A stretch of DNA of 62,878 nucleotides from Chitinophaga terrae (ex Kim and Jung 2007) (GTDB taxonomy: Bacteria > Bacteroidota > Bacteroidia > Chitinophagales > Chitinophagaceae): assembly GCF_900107795.1 (NCBI RefSeq), contig NZ_FNRL01000034.1, positions 1-62,878 on the forward strand, given 5' to 3'. The notes beneath the pieces were generated by a model that saw only the letters and a list, made by a program, of their open reading frames with translations, did no database searches and was not told where the DNA came from. A program made the position numbers and the translations under genes. Positions 36,107 to 44,681 of this stretch are shown here, one piece after another; position 1 is the first letter of the stretch; each line of letters starts with the position of its first letter.

Positions 36107-37675
36107 TTACCTGTTTAGCCAGTAAGGCTGTTGAGAGATCAAATGATTTGTAGACAATACATCATCCGCTATCGGCCAGTAGATCCCACCTTCATTCATC
36201 ATTTTCAGGAAAGCAGGGTCGTTATGTTTGATCTTATTATACCGGATAATGTCGAACCATCTCCATCCTTCTCCTATCAGCTCTTTCCTTCGTTCCTTGA
36301 AAATGGCGTCTACCAGGTCGCCTTCCAGTGCGGCATTGTACTTGCCGATCTTGCGCAGATCGCGTATCTGGTTCAACTGGTCAATCGCTCCCTGCGTATT
36401 TCCCAGGACCGCAAGGGCTTCGGCCCTTAACAGGGTGAGTTCCTCCATTCTTGTAACGATAATGGCGCTGGCAAATATCCTGTAGTTGGGATTGGCCACG
36501 CTTCCATCCTGCACTACTTTGATTTTGGAGAAGATGGGCATATGATTGCTGAAGGCGGTAAAATACCTGTCGCTGGTCGGGAAGCCGGTGATGCTATCCA
36601 GCGCGAAACGTTCGTCGGTAAGCTGATCAAAGAGTTTCAGCACCGTGTCTTTAGGCACATAGATCTCGGGCAGGTTCTTCGAAATAACGGGAGCCGCCAG
36701 GGTCAGTTCTTCCAGATGCCCTGAATAGGCGGCTTCTCCTTTTGCATATTCCGAATTAATGCACCAGATGGGGATCTGGTTGCCAACCGCTTTGGATGTT
36801 CCTGTAAAGAAGCCGCTGCCCTTGGTCAGGTCGTCGGTTTTCATAAAACTATGCGGTACTTTGCCGGCATTGTCCAGTACAAACCTCGTATAGGCTTCCA
36901 CGAGAGAATACTTTCCCTGCCAGGCCGCCACGTGCGCCATTACTGCATATACGCTGGTCTTCTTCACCAATACATCATTCCACTTATCGCCTCCTACATT
37001 ATAGTACTGGCCTTGTTGCTGCACATCGCCGCTGCTGTATTTATACGGCAATACATTAGCCGCGCCCTGCATTTCCTGTTCAATAAATGCGAGAATTTTA
37101 TCCTGGCTGTCTTTCGCTTTATCGGCAAACTCACCATCATGCGAGGTAGTGATCAATGGCGCATCGCCCCAGATCCTGACGAGCCAGAAATATGCATAGG
37201 CCCGCAGGAAACGCACCTGCGCTATGTCAACATTCATGTTCTGCTCACTATACTTGGGATCTCTTGCTTTCACCTCGCCTACATGTTCCAGGAACAAATT
37301 GGCGGCGTTGATAATTGCATAGAACCTGCGCCAGTTCGAGAGGTCTTTTAACAGATCCATAGGCGCATGCAGGTTGTTATTGATAATGGCATCCAGGTCC
37401 TGGCGGTTAACCGACGAGAAATCGCCGCTCCGTAATTCGCCATACATCCAGTATGCGTTGTTGTTAGCCAAAGCCGCACGGGTCAATCCATATACCCCTA
37501 TCAGCGCCGCACGGGTATCTTCATGCGAGTTCCACATATTAGCTTCTGAAACAGCATGATTGGATTCGATATCCAGCAGTTTTTTGCAGCCTGTGAACAA
37601 TAAGCTGCACAGGAGCGCCAGCGGCAAAAGCCGGGTCTTGCACTTACTGCTGAGATTAGGAATTAAATACTTCAT
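36107..37675 (-). CDS. SusD/RagB-type glycan-binding lipoprotein (first pair), 522 aa
   Basis: Lipobox LFTGC, then KKLLDIESNHAVSEANMWNSHEDTRAALIGVYGLTRAAL, typical SusD. TPR part: VRFLRAYAYFWLVRIWGDAPLITT. C-terminal: AIFKERRKELIGEGWRWFDIIRYNKI and LISQQPYWLNR. Serves the SusC encoded 24 bp upstream. Only about 25-30 percent of residues look shared with the second SusD by eye, so the two pairs probably bind different oligosaccharides or different ends of one. Confidence 0.92.
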   Translation of the reverse strand: MKYLIPNLSSKCKTRLLPLALLCSLLFTGCKKLLDIESNHAVSEANMWNSHEDTRAALIGVYGLTRAALANNNAYWMYGELRSGDFSSVNRQDLDAIINNNLHAPMDLLKDLSNWRRFYAIINAANLFLEHVGEVKARDPKYSEQNMNVDIAQVRFLRAYAYFWLVRIWGDAPLITTSHDGEFADKAKDSQDKILAFIEQEMQGAANVLPYKYSSGDVQQQGQYYNVGGDKWNDVLVKKTSVYAVMAHVAAWQGKYSLVEAYTRFVLDNAGKVPHSFMKTDDLTKGSGFFTGTSKAVGNQIPIWCINSEYAKGEAAYSGHLEELTLAAPVISKNLPEIYVPKDTVLKLFDQLTDERFALDSITGFPTSDRYFTAFSNHMPIFSKIKVVQDGSVANPNYRIFASAIIVTRMEELTLLRAEALAVLGNTQGAIDQLNQIRDLRKIGKYNAALEGDLVDAIFKERRKELIGEGWRWFDIIRYNKIKHNDPAFLKMMNEGGIYWPIADDVLSTNHLISQQPYWLNR

Positions 37676-37699
37676 CCGATAAAAATTTTGCAGTACTTT

Positions 37700-40600
37700 T
37701 TAAAAATCCATTTTTACACCCACGGTATATGATTTAGGTATAGGTTGCCCGTAACCGTTATCAACCCCGTTGAAATAGATCAGTTCCGGGTCTCCTCCTG
37801 TGTATGGCGTGATAGTGAAAAGATTGCTTGCCGTGCCGTAAATCGTAAGCCCGTGGATGGGCGATCTCTTACTCCAGGTGCGGATCTTTGTCAAGTCATA
37901 TTGCAGCGATACATTTCTGAGTTTCAAAAAGGAACCGTCTTCCAGGAACAGGTCCTGGTCCGCTCGGTAGCCTACTACCTTGCTCCATGGATTATAAAGC
38001 GGGTAACGGTTATAATCGCCGGTCTTCTGCCAGAAGGTGATCTCTTTGATCGCATCCATAGTGATCTGTCCTTCATGGTTAATAAAATCCAGCTTATTGG
38101 CCATTTCCTGGTTCAGTACCTGTTTGCCCAATGCGAAATAGAAAGAGAAGCTGAAAGTGAAATTGCGATAGGTCAGATCGCTGCCAAACCCTCCGCTCAC
38201 TTTAGGCAAATAATGCCCTTTCATTACCTTGTCGTCATCGGTAATACTGTAATCGCCGTTCACGTCTCTCCAGACCGGGTCGCCGGCCGCTACAGGCGTA
38301 CTCTTATAATTCAGTTTCCTTTGAGTTTTCGGATCTACCGGGATATCTCTTTCCCTGTTATATATTCCCTTATTTTCCAGCAACCAGAACTGGTCTATGC
38401 TGTTGCCTACTTTCAGGAGACGGGCATTAACCCCGCTGCCGATCACCATCTGGTCAATGCCTCCGGGCAATGCCAGCAACGTGTTCTGGTTGTAGTTGAG
38501 GTTAGCGTTAGGTATCCATTGCAGGGAACTGGAACCAGGCAGTACATTGGCCTGGATGGCCAGGTCTGCTCCCCTGTTCCTTACCTTCATCCCATTCTGG
38601 TAAACAGACGTATAGCCGTACTCGTACCCGCCAGGGATGTTCATCAGCATATTGTTATCTGACTTATTGTAAACATCCAGGGAAATATTCAGGCGGCTGC
38701 CGGCCAGGGAAGCGTCAAAGCCCAGATCCAGCTGGTCTGAATACGGCCATTTGATGCCGTTGCCGATATAACCGCTGTTATAAGGTCTCGACAGTCCTGC
38801 CAGCCCGTTATAGCTATAATAGTATGGGTTGTTGTTGTAAGAAAGCTCGGATGCATACTGCGACCCTTCTCCGAACCGATCGTCTGTCATCAGGCGGGCG
38901 ATACGGCCATAGCTGGCATGCAGCCTGAGATCGTTCAGCCAGCCTGCATCTGCCATTAATCCTTTTTTCAGGTTATAACCAACTGAAAAAGTGGGAGAAG
39001 TGTACCACCAGTTATCCGGTTGTGCGCTGGAAGAACCATCGGCACGTACCAATACCATCAGGTCAAGTACATCACGGTACTTGTAGCCCGCCTTGCCATA
39101 GAACGAAACCAGGCGGTGACGCTGCTTATCAACGAACATAGCGATCAATGCAGCCTGGTAGGCTTTCGGGCTCGTGTAGTCGGGACTGTTAGGATCGGAT
39201 ACGATCTGGTTCAGTTTTATAAGGTCGTTCGGCCCATTGTAAGCATAGCTGTAGTTATAACGGTTATAGTCTGCCTCAAATACCTGCCCTGCTTCCAGCG
39301 AAACGGTGTGTTTGTTATTGTACAGGTGTTGGAACGATAAAGTGTTGTTCACGCCTACCCGCTGGTTGTAACCAAAATAGTTGGATACGTAGTTAACTGT
39401 TTCCAGCAGGGTACCGGGGAAGAACAGGTCCCGCGTTCCTTCGTTATAATCGGCCACCATGCTGGAGGTAAGGCTCCAGTCTTTGGAGAACTGTGCTTTG
39501 AGCCTGAAATAACCGTTGATAACGTTGGAACGGTTGTTATCGAAGCTCTGGTTAAACTCGTCGAGGTAGGCTGCATAAGCCGCTTTATTAGGCGCCAGCG
39601 GTGAGGTGAGATCCGGCAGGTACTGCATTTCCTCGAACCGGTCCCTCAACGACCTGTTGCGACGCCGTTCCAGCCGGGTTGCATTGATCATGGTCGACAT
39701 AGTAAGCCAGGGCACCGGCACCATGTTGATTTCGAACATGGCATTATACCTGTCCAGACGGGTATTGTCGCCCGGGTTCTGCGTTTGCTCATTGCCCGCA
39801 GCGAAGCGGAAATTAGCCAGTTGGGTACCGCTCGACAGGCTGGCGTTCACCCCGCGGGTGATCTTGTTCCTGTAATAGAGATCCGTCCAGTTGGCGGGAC
39901 CGTAATAGGCGCTGTTTGCCGAATCGCGCAGGTAGGTTGGATAAGCGATGATATTCTCCAGCGTGGCGTAGCGGTTATAATACGGCTGCCTGAACGCGTT
40001 TTCGTATTGTGCATTGGTAGTAGAAATATGAGGTTTCTGCGATATTCCTACCCAGGAATTGAAAGATATTTTGCGGCCGCCGATCACCGGGGCTTTCGTT
40101 TTAATGGAAATGACCCCGCCATTGGCAGCCCTGGGGCCGTAGATAGCCGCATCAGCATAATCTTTCAATACTTCTATGGAAGCGATATTATTGGGATCAA
40201 TGGCGGCCAGCAGGTTGGTAGCAGGCCCCATCCTGTTGTAGTCGTATAATTTAACATCAAATGCGAACGGATGATCGCCGGTTAACGGGATGCCATTCAG
40301 CAATACCAGCGGCTGGGCGTTGTACACATCTTTATGCGACACAAGGGGGATAGCGGTACCGCGGATCATCATTCCCATTTCAGTACCTGGTTCGCCGCTT
40401 GGTTCCTGGACGTATACGCCGGCCACTTCGCCTTTCAGCATCTGCTGCAGGGAGTTAAAGGGATAAATAGCCGCCTTCTGCATATCCAGGCTTTGTTTCC
40501 TGAATACTGTCAGTTTATAGGTATTGGTATCAACAGGCGTTTGAGCATTACGGATGCTATCCTGTTTTGCTTTGCCTGTCAGTGGTTTCTTAACTGAGTC

Positions 40601-40732
40601 CTGCATCCCCTGCAATGTTCCGGATATTGATACATCCGCTCTCAGTAACGCGCGTTCAGGAGTTGCTGAAGCGGCAGTTACTGCGCCGCTGATCAGCATA
40701 CCTAACATGCAACGTTGCACGATGAAATGCAT
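37700..40732 (-). CDS. SusC/RagA-type TonB-dependent transporter (first pair), no regulatory domain, 1010 aa
   Basis: Signal peptide (1-23, ending ASA), then about 65 low-complexity residues and directly the plug (about 90-220; NSLQQMLKGEVAGVYVQEPSGEPG, IASIEVLKDYADAAIYGPRAANGGVISIKTK). The barrel follows and ends in Phe (SYTVGVKMDF). The CarboxypepD-like domain found at the N-terminus of most SusC proteins is missing, and so is an obvious TonB box. It is preceded by porV (40 bp) and followed by susD (24 bp). Confidence 0.9.
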   Translation of the reverse strand: MHFIVQRCMLGMLISGAVTAASATPERALLRADVSISGTLQGMQDSVKKPLTGKAKQDSIRNAQTPVDTNTYKLTVFRKQSLDMQKAAIYPFNSLQQMLKGEVAGVYVQEPSGEPGTEMGMMIRGTAIPLVSHKDVYNAQPLVLLNGIPLTGDHPFAFDVKLYDYNRMGPATNLLAAIDPNNIASIEVLKDYADAAIYGPRAANGGVISIKTKAPVIGGRKISFNSWVGISQKPHISTTNAQYENAFRQPYYNRYATLENIIAYPTYLRDSANSAYYGPANWTDLYYRNKITRGVNASLSSGTQLANFRFAAGNEQTQNPGDNTRLDRYNAMFEINMVPVPWLTMSTMINATRLERRRNRSLRDRFEEMQYLPDLTSPLAPNKAAYAAYLDEFNQSFDNNRSNVINGYFRLKAQFSKDWSLTSSMVADYNEGTRDLFFPGTLLETVNYVSNYFGYNQRVGVNNTLSFQHLYNNKHTVSLEAGQVFEADYNRYNYSYAYNGPNDLIKLNQIVSDPNSPDYTSPKAYQAALIAMFVDKQRHRLVSFYGKAGYKYRDVLDLMVLVRADGSSSAQPDNWWYTSPTFSVGYNLKKGLMADAGWLNDLRLHASYGRIARLMTDDRFGEGSQYASELSYNNNPYYYSYNGLAGLSRPYNSGYIGNGIKWPYSDQLDLGFDASLAGSRLNISLDVYNKSDNNMLMNIPGGYEYGYTSVYQNGMKVRNRGADLAIQANVLPGSSSLQWIPNANLNYNQNTLLALPGGIDQMVIGSGVNARLLKVGNSIDQFWLLENKGIYNRERDIPVDPKTQRKLNYKSTPVAAGDPVWRDVNGDYSITDDDKVMKGHYLPKVSGGFGSDLTYRNFTFSFSFYFALGKQVLNQEMANKLDFINHEGQITMDAIKEITFWQKTGDYNRYPLYNPWSKVVGYRADQDLFLEDGSFLKLRNVSLQYDLTKIRTWSKRSPIHGLTIYGTASNLFTITPYTGGDPELIYFNGVDNGYGQPIPKSYTVGVKMDF

Positions 40733-40772
40733 ATAGTAATGTTTTTTGTGAGAAATAATGTGATTGCAACGT

Positions 40773-41978
40773 TTACCAGGTCACGCTAAGGGTTATACGA
40801 AGCGTATTTGCCAGCGGGTTAAGCGGGGCGCCTCCTGCCGGTACCAGGTAAGAGAAATCCAATCCTGCCAGTTTATATTTCAGTCCAAACCCTGCCGTCA
40901 GGTATTTCCTGTTCCCTTTGTTGCGGTGTTCGTTGTAATAGCCTGCACGGATAGCTAACAGGTGATCATACTGGTATTCCAGGCCGGAAGAATACATCAG
41001 TTCCTGGAACTCCTCTTTCAGCCCTCCCGGCGCATCGCCGAACGATCCGAAAACGCCGCTCAGCAAACCTTTCTGCCTGTAATCAGGCGTCCCATCTTTG
41101 TTTGTGTCAACAGTATCAGGGCTAGGCGCCATCAGCTTGTTAATATCCAGTGTCAGGGCCAGGGAGTTCTTACCATCGAACCTGTAAGTATAGCTGCCGC
41201 CGATACCCAGGTTGGCAGGCAGGAAGTATTTATCCTGTACATCTTTACTGTAGCTGATCTTTGTCCCGATATTAGAGAGTACCGCGCCGAATCTCCAGGT
41301 TCCTGTTCCCTCTTCTTCTTCCGTGGTTGAGATATAAGAGAAACTGAGATCGCCGGCGAAGGCATTGCCTGCCCGGTAAGAACCTGACCCACCGGCTTTT
41401 GCACCGCTGGCCAGCTTGGAATGGATATAGCGGAATGCAAGTCCCACGCCCCAATGTTCGTTCAGCCGGCGGGCATACCCGCCTTCCAGTGAAAATTCAC
41501 TTGGCCTTACATTTCCCTGGGTCTGGCCCTGGAAATCCGTCAGCTCAATACTACCCAGGTTGAAAAAGCGGAAGCCGGCGCCAATGGCCTGGTTCTCGTC
41601 CAGCTTCCTGTAGCCGGATAAATTGGCCAGGTATACATCGCTGGCCATTGACCGCAGCCAGGGAGAAAAACTACCTGCAACGCTCCTTTCATCGCGGCTG
41701 AATGGCAGGGTGGAGAGATTATGGAAAACGGCATTGGCATCGGGCGACAAGGCCATCCCCGCATCGCCCAGTGCAGCGCTTCTCGCATCGGGAGTGATCC
41801 TGAGAAAAGGAACAGCGGTACTGATGGCATTCGTGCGTCCATCGGTGTTGCCGAGCGAGATTTGTGCGGTTGCAGTGCGGGCTGCCAATATCAGAGCAAT
41901 GCAAAGCATCCCTCTTACTAATGGTTGATAAAAACCTGCATACATCATTTCAAAAATTTTAGCAATCATGACTCTCAT
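40773..41978 (-). CDS. porV: PorV-type outer-membrane protein of the type IX secretion system, 401 aa
   Basis: After a signal peptide (ending TATAQ, about 39) the protein has NAISTAVPFLRITPDARSAALGDAGMALSPDANAVFHN, the hallmark of PorV/LptO. A 14-strand FadL-like barrel follows and ends in a Trp (LSVTW). PorV shuttles T9SS cargo from the translocon to the attachment complex. Genomes of this phylum usually carry porV elsewhere beside porU, so a copy placed 5 bp after a cargo gene in a PUL operon is probably a dedicated paralogue. Alternative downstream starts (MIAKIF, MYAGF) exist. Confidence 0.85.
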   Translation of the reverse strand: MRVMIAKIFEMMYAGFYQPLVRGMLCIALILAARTATAQISLGNTDGRTNAISTAVPFLRITPDARSAALGDAGMALSPDANAVFHNLSTLPFSRDERSVAGSFSPWLRSMASDVYLANLSGYRKLDENQAIGAGFRFFNLGSIELTDFQGQTQGNVRPSEFSLEGGYARRLNEHWGVGLAFRYIHSKLASGAKAGGSGSYRAGNAFAGDLSFSYISTTEEEEGTGTWRFGAVLSNIGTKISYSKDVQDKYFLPANLGIGGSYTYRFDGKNSLALTLDINKLMAPSPDTVDTNKDGTPDYRQKGLLSGVFGSFGDAPGGLKEEFQELMYSSGLEYQYDHLLAIRAGYYNEHRNKGNRKYLTAGFGLKYKLAGLDFSYLVPAGGAPLNPLANTLRITLSVTW

Positions 41979-41983
41979 TTTTT

Positions 41984-43882
41984 CTATCGGGCCACAATCA
42001 TTTTTCCTTTAGCAATTGAATTACCTGACTGTACTTTCACGAAGTATACGCCTTCTGCCAGTGTGCTGGTGTTGAACTGGTAGTAGGTATACCCGCCCTG
42101 TACCAGGGTTGTATTGACTACCGCTCCCCTGCTGTCAGTGATCACTACCCGGAAACCGTCTTTTGTTGTGATCACGCCCGACCAACTGATCCTGGCCATC
42201 CCACTGGCCGGATTCGGCGAGATGGTTAGCTTCGGAGCAGGAAGATTGGTATTGATGAGGGAAGTATCGCGCGCTTCCGCAGTAACGTAATAAACACCTG
42301 TTGCAACAGCAGAATTCTTCATGCCTGGCTTCATGGCAATGGCATTGATCTTCGCGCTGTCTGTAACCGGTATCAGCGCGTAATAAACAGGCGAGTTCTC
42401 ATCTGGTATCGTACCATCGAGAGTATAGTGAATAGTAGCGCCTTTGGTATTTGTATAGATGCCTACCTGGCGGATACTGTTATACGTTCCGGGCGGTATG
42501 CTGAATTCAGGCGTACTTACCGGGTCGTCGGTTCCGATAGTATAGGTAGCGATAGCCGGTTTGGAATCGCTCAGTCCCGCAGCTGTTGCATAAGCCTTTA
42601 CTGTAGTAGTGGTTTTGATCTCCAGCGGCGTTGTGTAAACCGGTGAAGCAGAACTTAGCACTTCATCGTTCAGTGCATAATGAATAACCGCTCCCGGTGT
42701 AGAAGAAGAAATGCTGACCGTCTGCGTTCCTGTATAAGCGCCTTCCGGCAGGCTGAATACCGGTACCGCTGCGCCGTCTGGTACAATAGTATAAGTACCT
42801 GCTACCACCTGGGAAGGCGACCGGCCGTCTTTTACCGCATAGGCTTTAATGCGCGTAGTGGAATCAATTAAAATTTCGCTGGTATATAGGTTGGATGAAG
42901 TAGTTGGAGTGCTGCCATCAGTGGTATAATAAACGGAAGACCCGGGTACGCCTACACTCAGTTTAATTTTTACGCGACCCTGGTATACGCCGGCAGAAGG
43001 CGTAAATACAGGATTGGGCAATGCCGGAGGCATTACGGTAACAGCGCCTGTAGTCACTTCAGATACAAACATATCTTCTTTATACGCGCTGGCCTTAATA
43101 GTATATGTTACAGGCTCGTTGGCAGCTGTCAACTTAACGGGGTTCAGCGGATCGTAGACCGGCGAGTTGATCGTTGGCGTAGTGCCGTCTAATGTATAAT
43201 GTATTTCAGCACCGGGCGTAGTAGAAGAAAGTACAATGTTCACGCTGCCTTCAAACAGGCCACGGTCCGGCGATATTTTAGGCCGGGCAGCTTCAGGAGG
43301 CTGCATGGCGTAAAAGTATTGAGAATAAACCTGCTGTTTGGGAAGATTGGGAGCCGTCCAGGTAAAGTACATGATGTTGGCGCCGCCGCCTTTTTCGAAG
43401 AACTCTACCTCTATCGGGTAAAGTTTTCCTGCTTCCAGGTCAACAGTTCCGGAAACATCGCGACAACATCCGCCGCCGTTATCAACGATCACCCGCCCTG
43501 CGTCGGCTCTCCTGTTCTTAAAATCTTTTATGATGAATTTTATGCCATCGTCTGCATTCGTATTAAAGGTATAGGTACCTGTAACCGGGGCGCGCAACAA
43601 TGCGATCCAGCGTACCGAGAAATTATCGTCTGTCAGCCCGTAGCCGGGATTTCCTCCCTGCCAGTTAAAACAAAAGGAGGTATCATATACGCCGCCTTTC
43701 ACCAGGGTAGTAAATGGATTGCCACCGTTGTCCTGGTAATAATATCCTATCAATCCCCGGATCGTGTCCGGAGGCGGCGCCAGCATACTGCGTATACCCG
43801 GCTCCGTTGGCCTTACTTTTGCCTGTACCCACCCGATAAGGAGGCACAAAAGCATAAACAACGCACTTCTAAATTGTTTCAT
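41984..43882 (-). CDS. T9SS-exported PA14 protein with four chitobiase-C-type repeats, 632 aa
   Basis: Signal peptide (1-22). A PA14-like domain spans about 37-190 (GLIGYYYQDNGGNPFTTL, YTFNTNADDGIKFII, IEVEFFEKGGGANIMYFTW). Four Ig-like CHB_HEX_C repeats run from about 203 to 540, each with the core PGAxIHYTLDGTxPTxxSPVY; the third has the degenerate IHYALNDEVLSSASPVY. A type A T9SS sorting domain forms the C-terminus (about 550-632; LTISPNPASGMARISW, TLAEGVYFVKVQSG). It should be displayed on the surface as a glycan-binding protein, secreted with help from the adjacent PorV. First gene of the operon. Confidence 0.82.
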   Translation of the reverse strand: MKQFRSALFMLLCLLIGWVQAKVRPTEPGIRSMLAPPPDTIRGLIGYYYQDNGGNPFTTLVKGGVYDTSFCFNWQGGNPGYGLTDDNFSVRWIALLRAPVTGTYTFNTNADDGIKFIIKDFKNRRADAGRVIVDNGGGCCRDVSGTVDLEAGKLYPIEVEFFEKGGGANIMYFTWTAPNLPKQQVYSQYFYAMQPPEAARPKISPDRGLFEGSVNIVLSSTTPGAEIHYTLDGTTPTINSPVYDPLNPVKLTAANEPVTYTIKASAYKEDMFVSEVTTGAVTVMPPALPNPVFTPSAGVYQGRVKIKLSVGVPGSSVYYTTDGSTPTTSSNLYTSEILIDSTTRIKAYAVKDGRSPSQVVAGTYTIVPDGAAVPVFSLPEGAYTGTQTVSISSSTPGAVIHYALNDEVLSSASPVYTTPLEIKTTTTVKAYATAAGLSDSKPAIATYTIGTDDPVSTPEFSIPPGTYNSIRQVGIYTNTKGATIHYTLDGTIPDENSPVYYALIPVTDSAKINAIAMKPGMKNSAVATGVYYVTAEARDTSLINTNLPAPKLTISPNPASGMARISWSGVITTKDGFRVVITDSRGAVVNTTLVQGGYTYYQFNTSTLAEGVYFVKVQSGNSIAKGKMIVAR

Positions 43883-44568
43883 ACTTAATAAATGAGTTTA
43901 TATTCAAAACTATCTGCCCATCCTATTTTATTAGTAGTCCTAACTAATCAAACAAACATGACAATCCCCGCACCTGCATGCAGGCGAAAAAACACAGACA
44001 AAAAAATCCCTGAAGGCCCTGGCGGGTCTTTAAATTCAGATGATCAGCATATCATCGGCGCAACGGCCGATGTATGCACATTATGGTCTTAAAATTCCCG
44101 GATAATGGAAATAGGGATGCCGTTCCATTTTTTTGGAAAATTTTAGTTGATAAAAATCTTATTCTATGCCAAACTAACTGCTACCGGATAAACGATATCC
44201 GTCAAATAATGCCTCCAGCACAGGATACATAGGGGTAACACAGTACCACCAAGGTGTTTCCTGGGCAAAAAATGTGATAAACTAATTGATTTGTTCAATC
44301 ATTTAATGGAGTGTTCATAGCCTTAAATTTCCGGGATTTCAGCACCTTTGGAGCAGTAAGGAAGAAAAAGGAACTGCAGTGCAAAAACAGATCGTGGAAC
44401 CTGAGGAAAACTTTACGTATGAACCTGAGTAAATGAGCGCAACAAATGCCTAAAACGTGGAATCGTGGAATCTTTCTTTCGTCAAAAGTAACATTAAATC
44501 ATAGTCTGGAATTAATACTTTTAATTTTTTTTAATAAGCACATTCGTGTAAATGCTAAAACGTTTTAA
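43883..44568 (-). other. long 5' leader of the 12-gene operon
   Basis: No gene is convincing on either strand. If the promoter at 44575-44605 is the real one, this stretch is a leader of about 680 bases before the first start codon. A TAGTTTTG at 43905-43912 matches the -7 consensus, but no TTTG lies 19 bases upstream, so a second, weaker promoter close to the gene cannot be excluded. The leader may hold RNA structure or a small ORF that controls the operon; I could not identify one. Confidence 0.45.
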
Positions 44569-44576
44569 CGTTTACT
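44553..44576. promoter_or_regulatory. LacI-type operator at the 12-gene operon promoter
   Basis: TAAAACGTTTTA (44556-44567) is a perfect palindrome centred on CG. It extends to GCTAAAACGTTTTAAC and overlaps a second half-like site TTTTAACGTTTACT (44563-44576). It matches the core of the sites upstream of lacI, GH172 and GH116 and lies on the predicted transcription start, a typical place for repression. Confidence 0.6.
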
Positions 44577-44605
44577 AAAGTACGATAACTAATTTAAATT
44601 CCAAA
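44575..44605 (-). promoter_or_regulatory. Bacteroidota-type promoter of the 12-gene operon
   Basis: On the minus strand TTTG (44602-44605), a spacer of exactly 19 bases and TACTTTAG (44575-44582; one mismatch to TAnnTTTG). The start point would be near 44568, inside the palindromic operator. Confidence 0.6.
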
Positions 44606-44630
44606 AGTTTTTGCAAAAAATATTTTGCAA

Positions 44631-44673
44631 CCGCGTATAGTCGCATGCGTGTTGCCACAGCAACTATACGCGG
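44631..44673 (-). terminator. terminator after the GH71/99-like gene
   Basis: CCGCGTATAGT (44631-44641) and ACTATACGCGG (44663-44673) form a perfect 11-bp stem, followed on the minus strand by TTGCAAAATATTTTTT, itself part of a small palindrome (44611-44630). It separates this gene from the promoter of the 12-gene operon. Confidence 0.6.
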
Positions 44674-44681
44674 TAAATGAA

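Noticed and set aside
37745..38662. 305-codon plus-strand open frame
   Set aside because: Antisense to the first SusC gene; arises from codon usage of the real gene and has no recognisable domain or start signal.
42248..43280. Repeated pattern in the T9SS gene considered as a DNA repeat or CRISPR-like array
   Set aside because: The repetition is at protein level (four Ig-like domains of about 80 residues) with diverged DNA; no CRISPR array was seen anywhere in the window.
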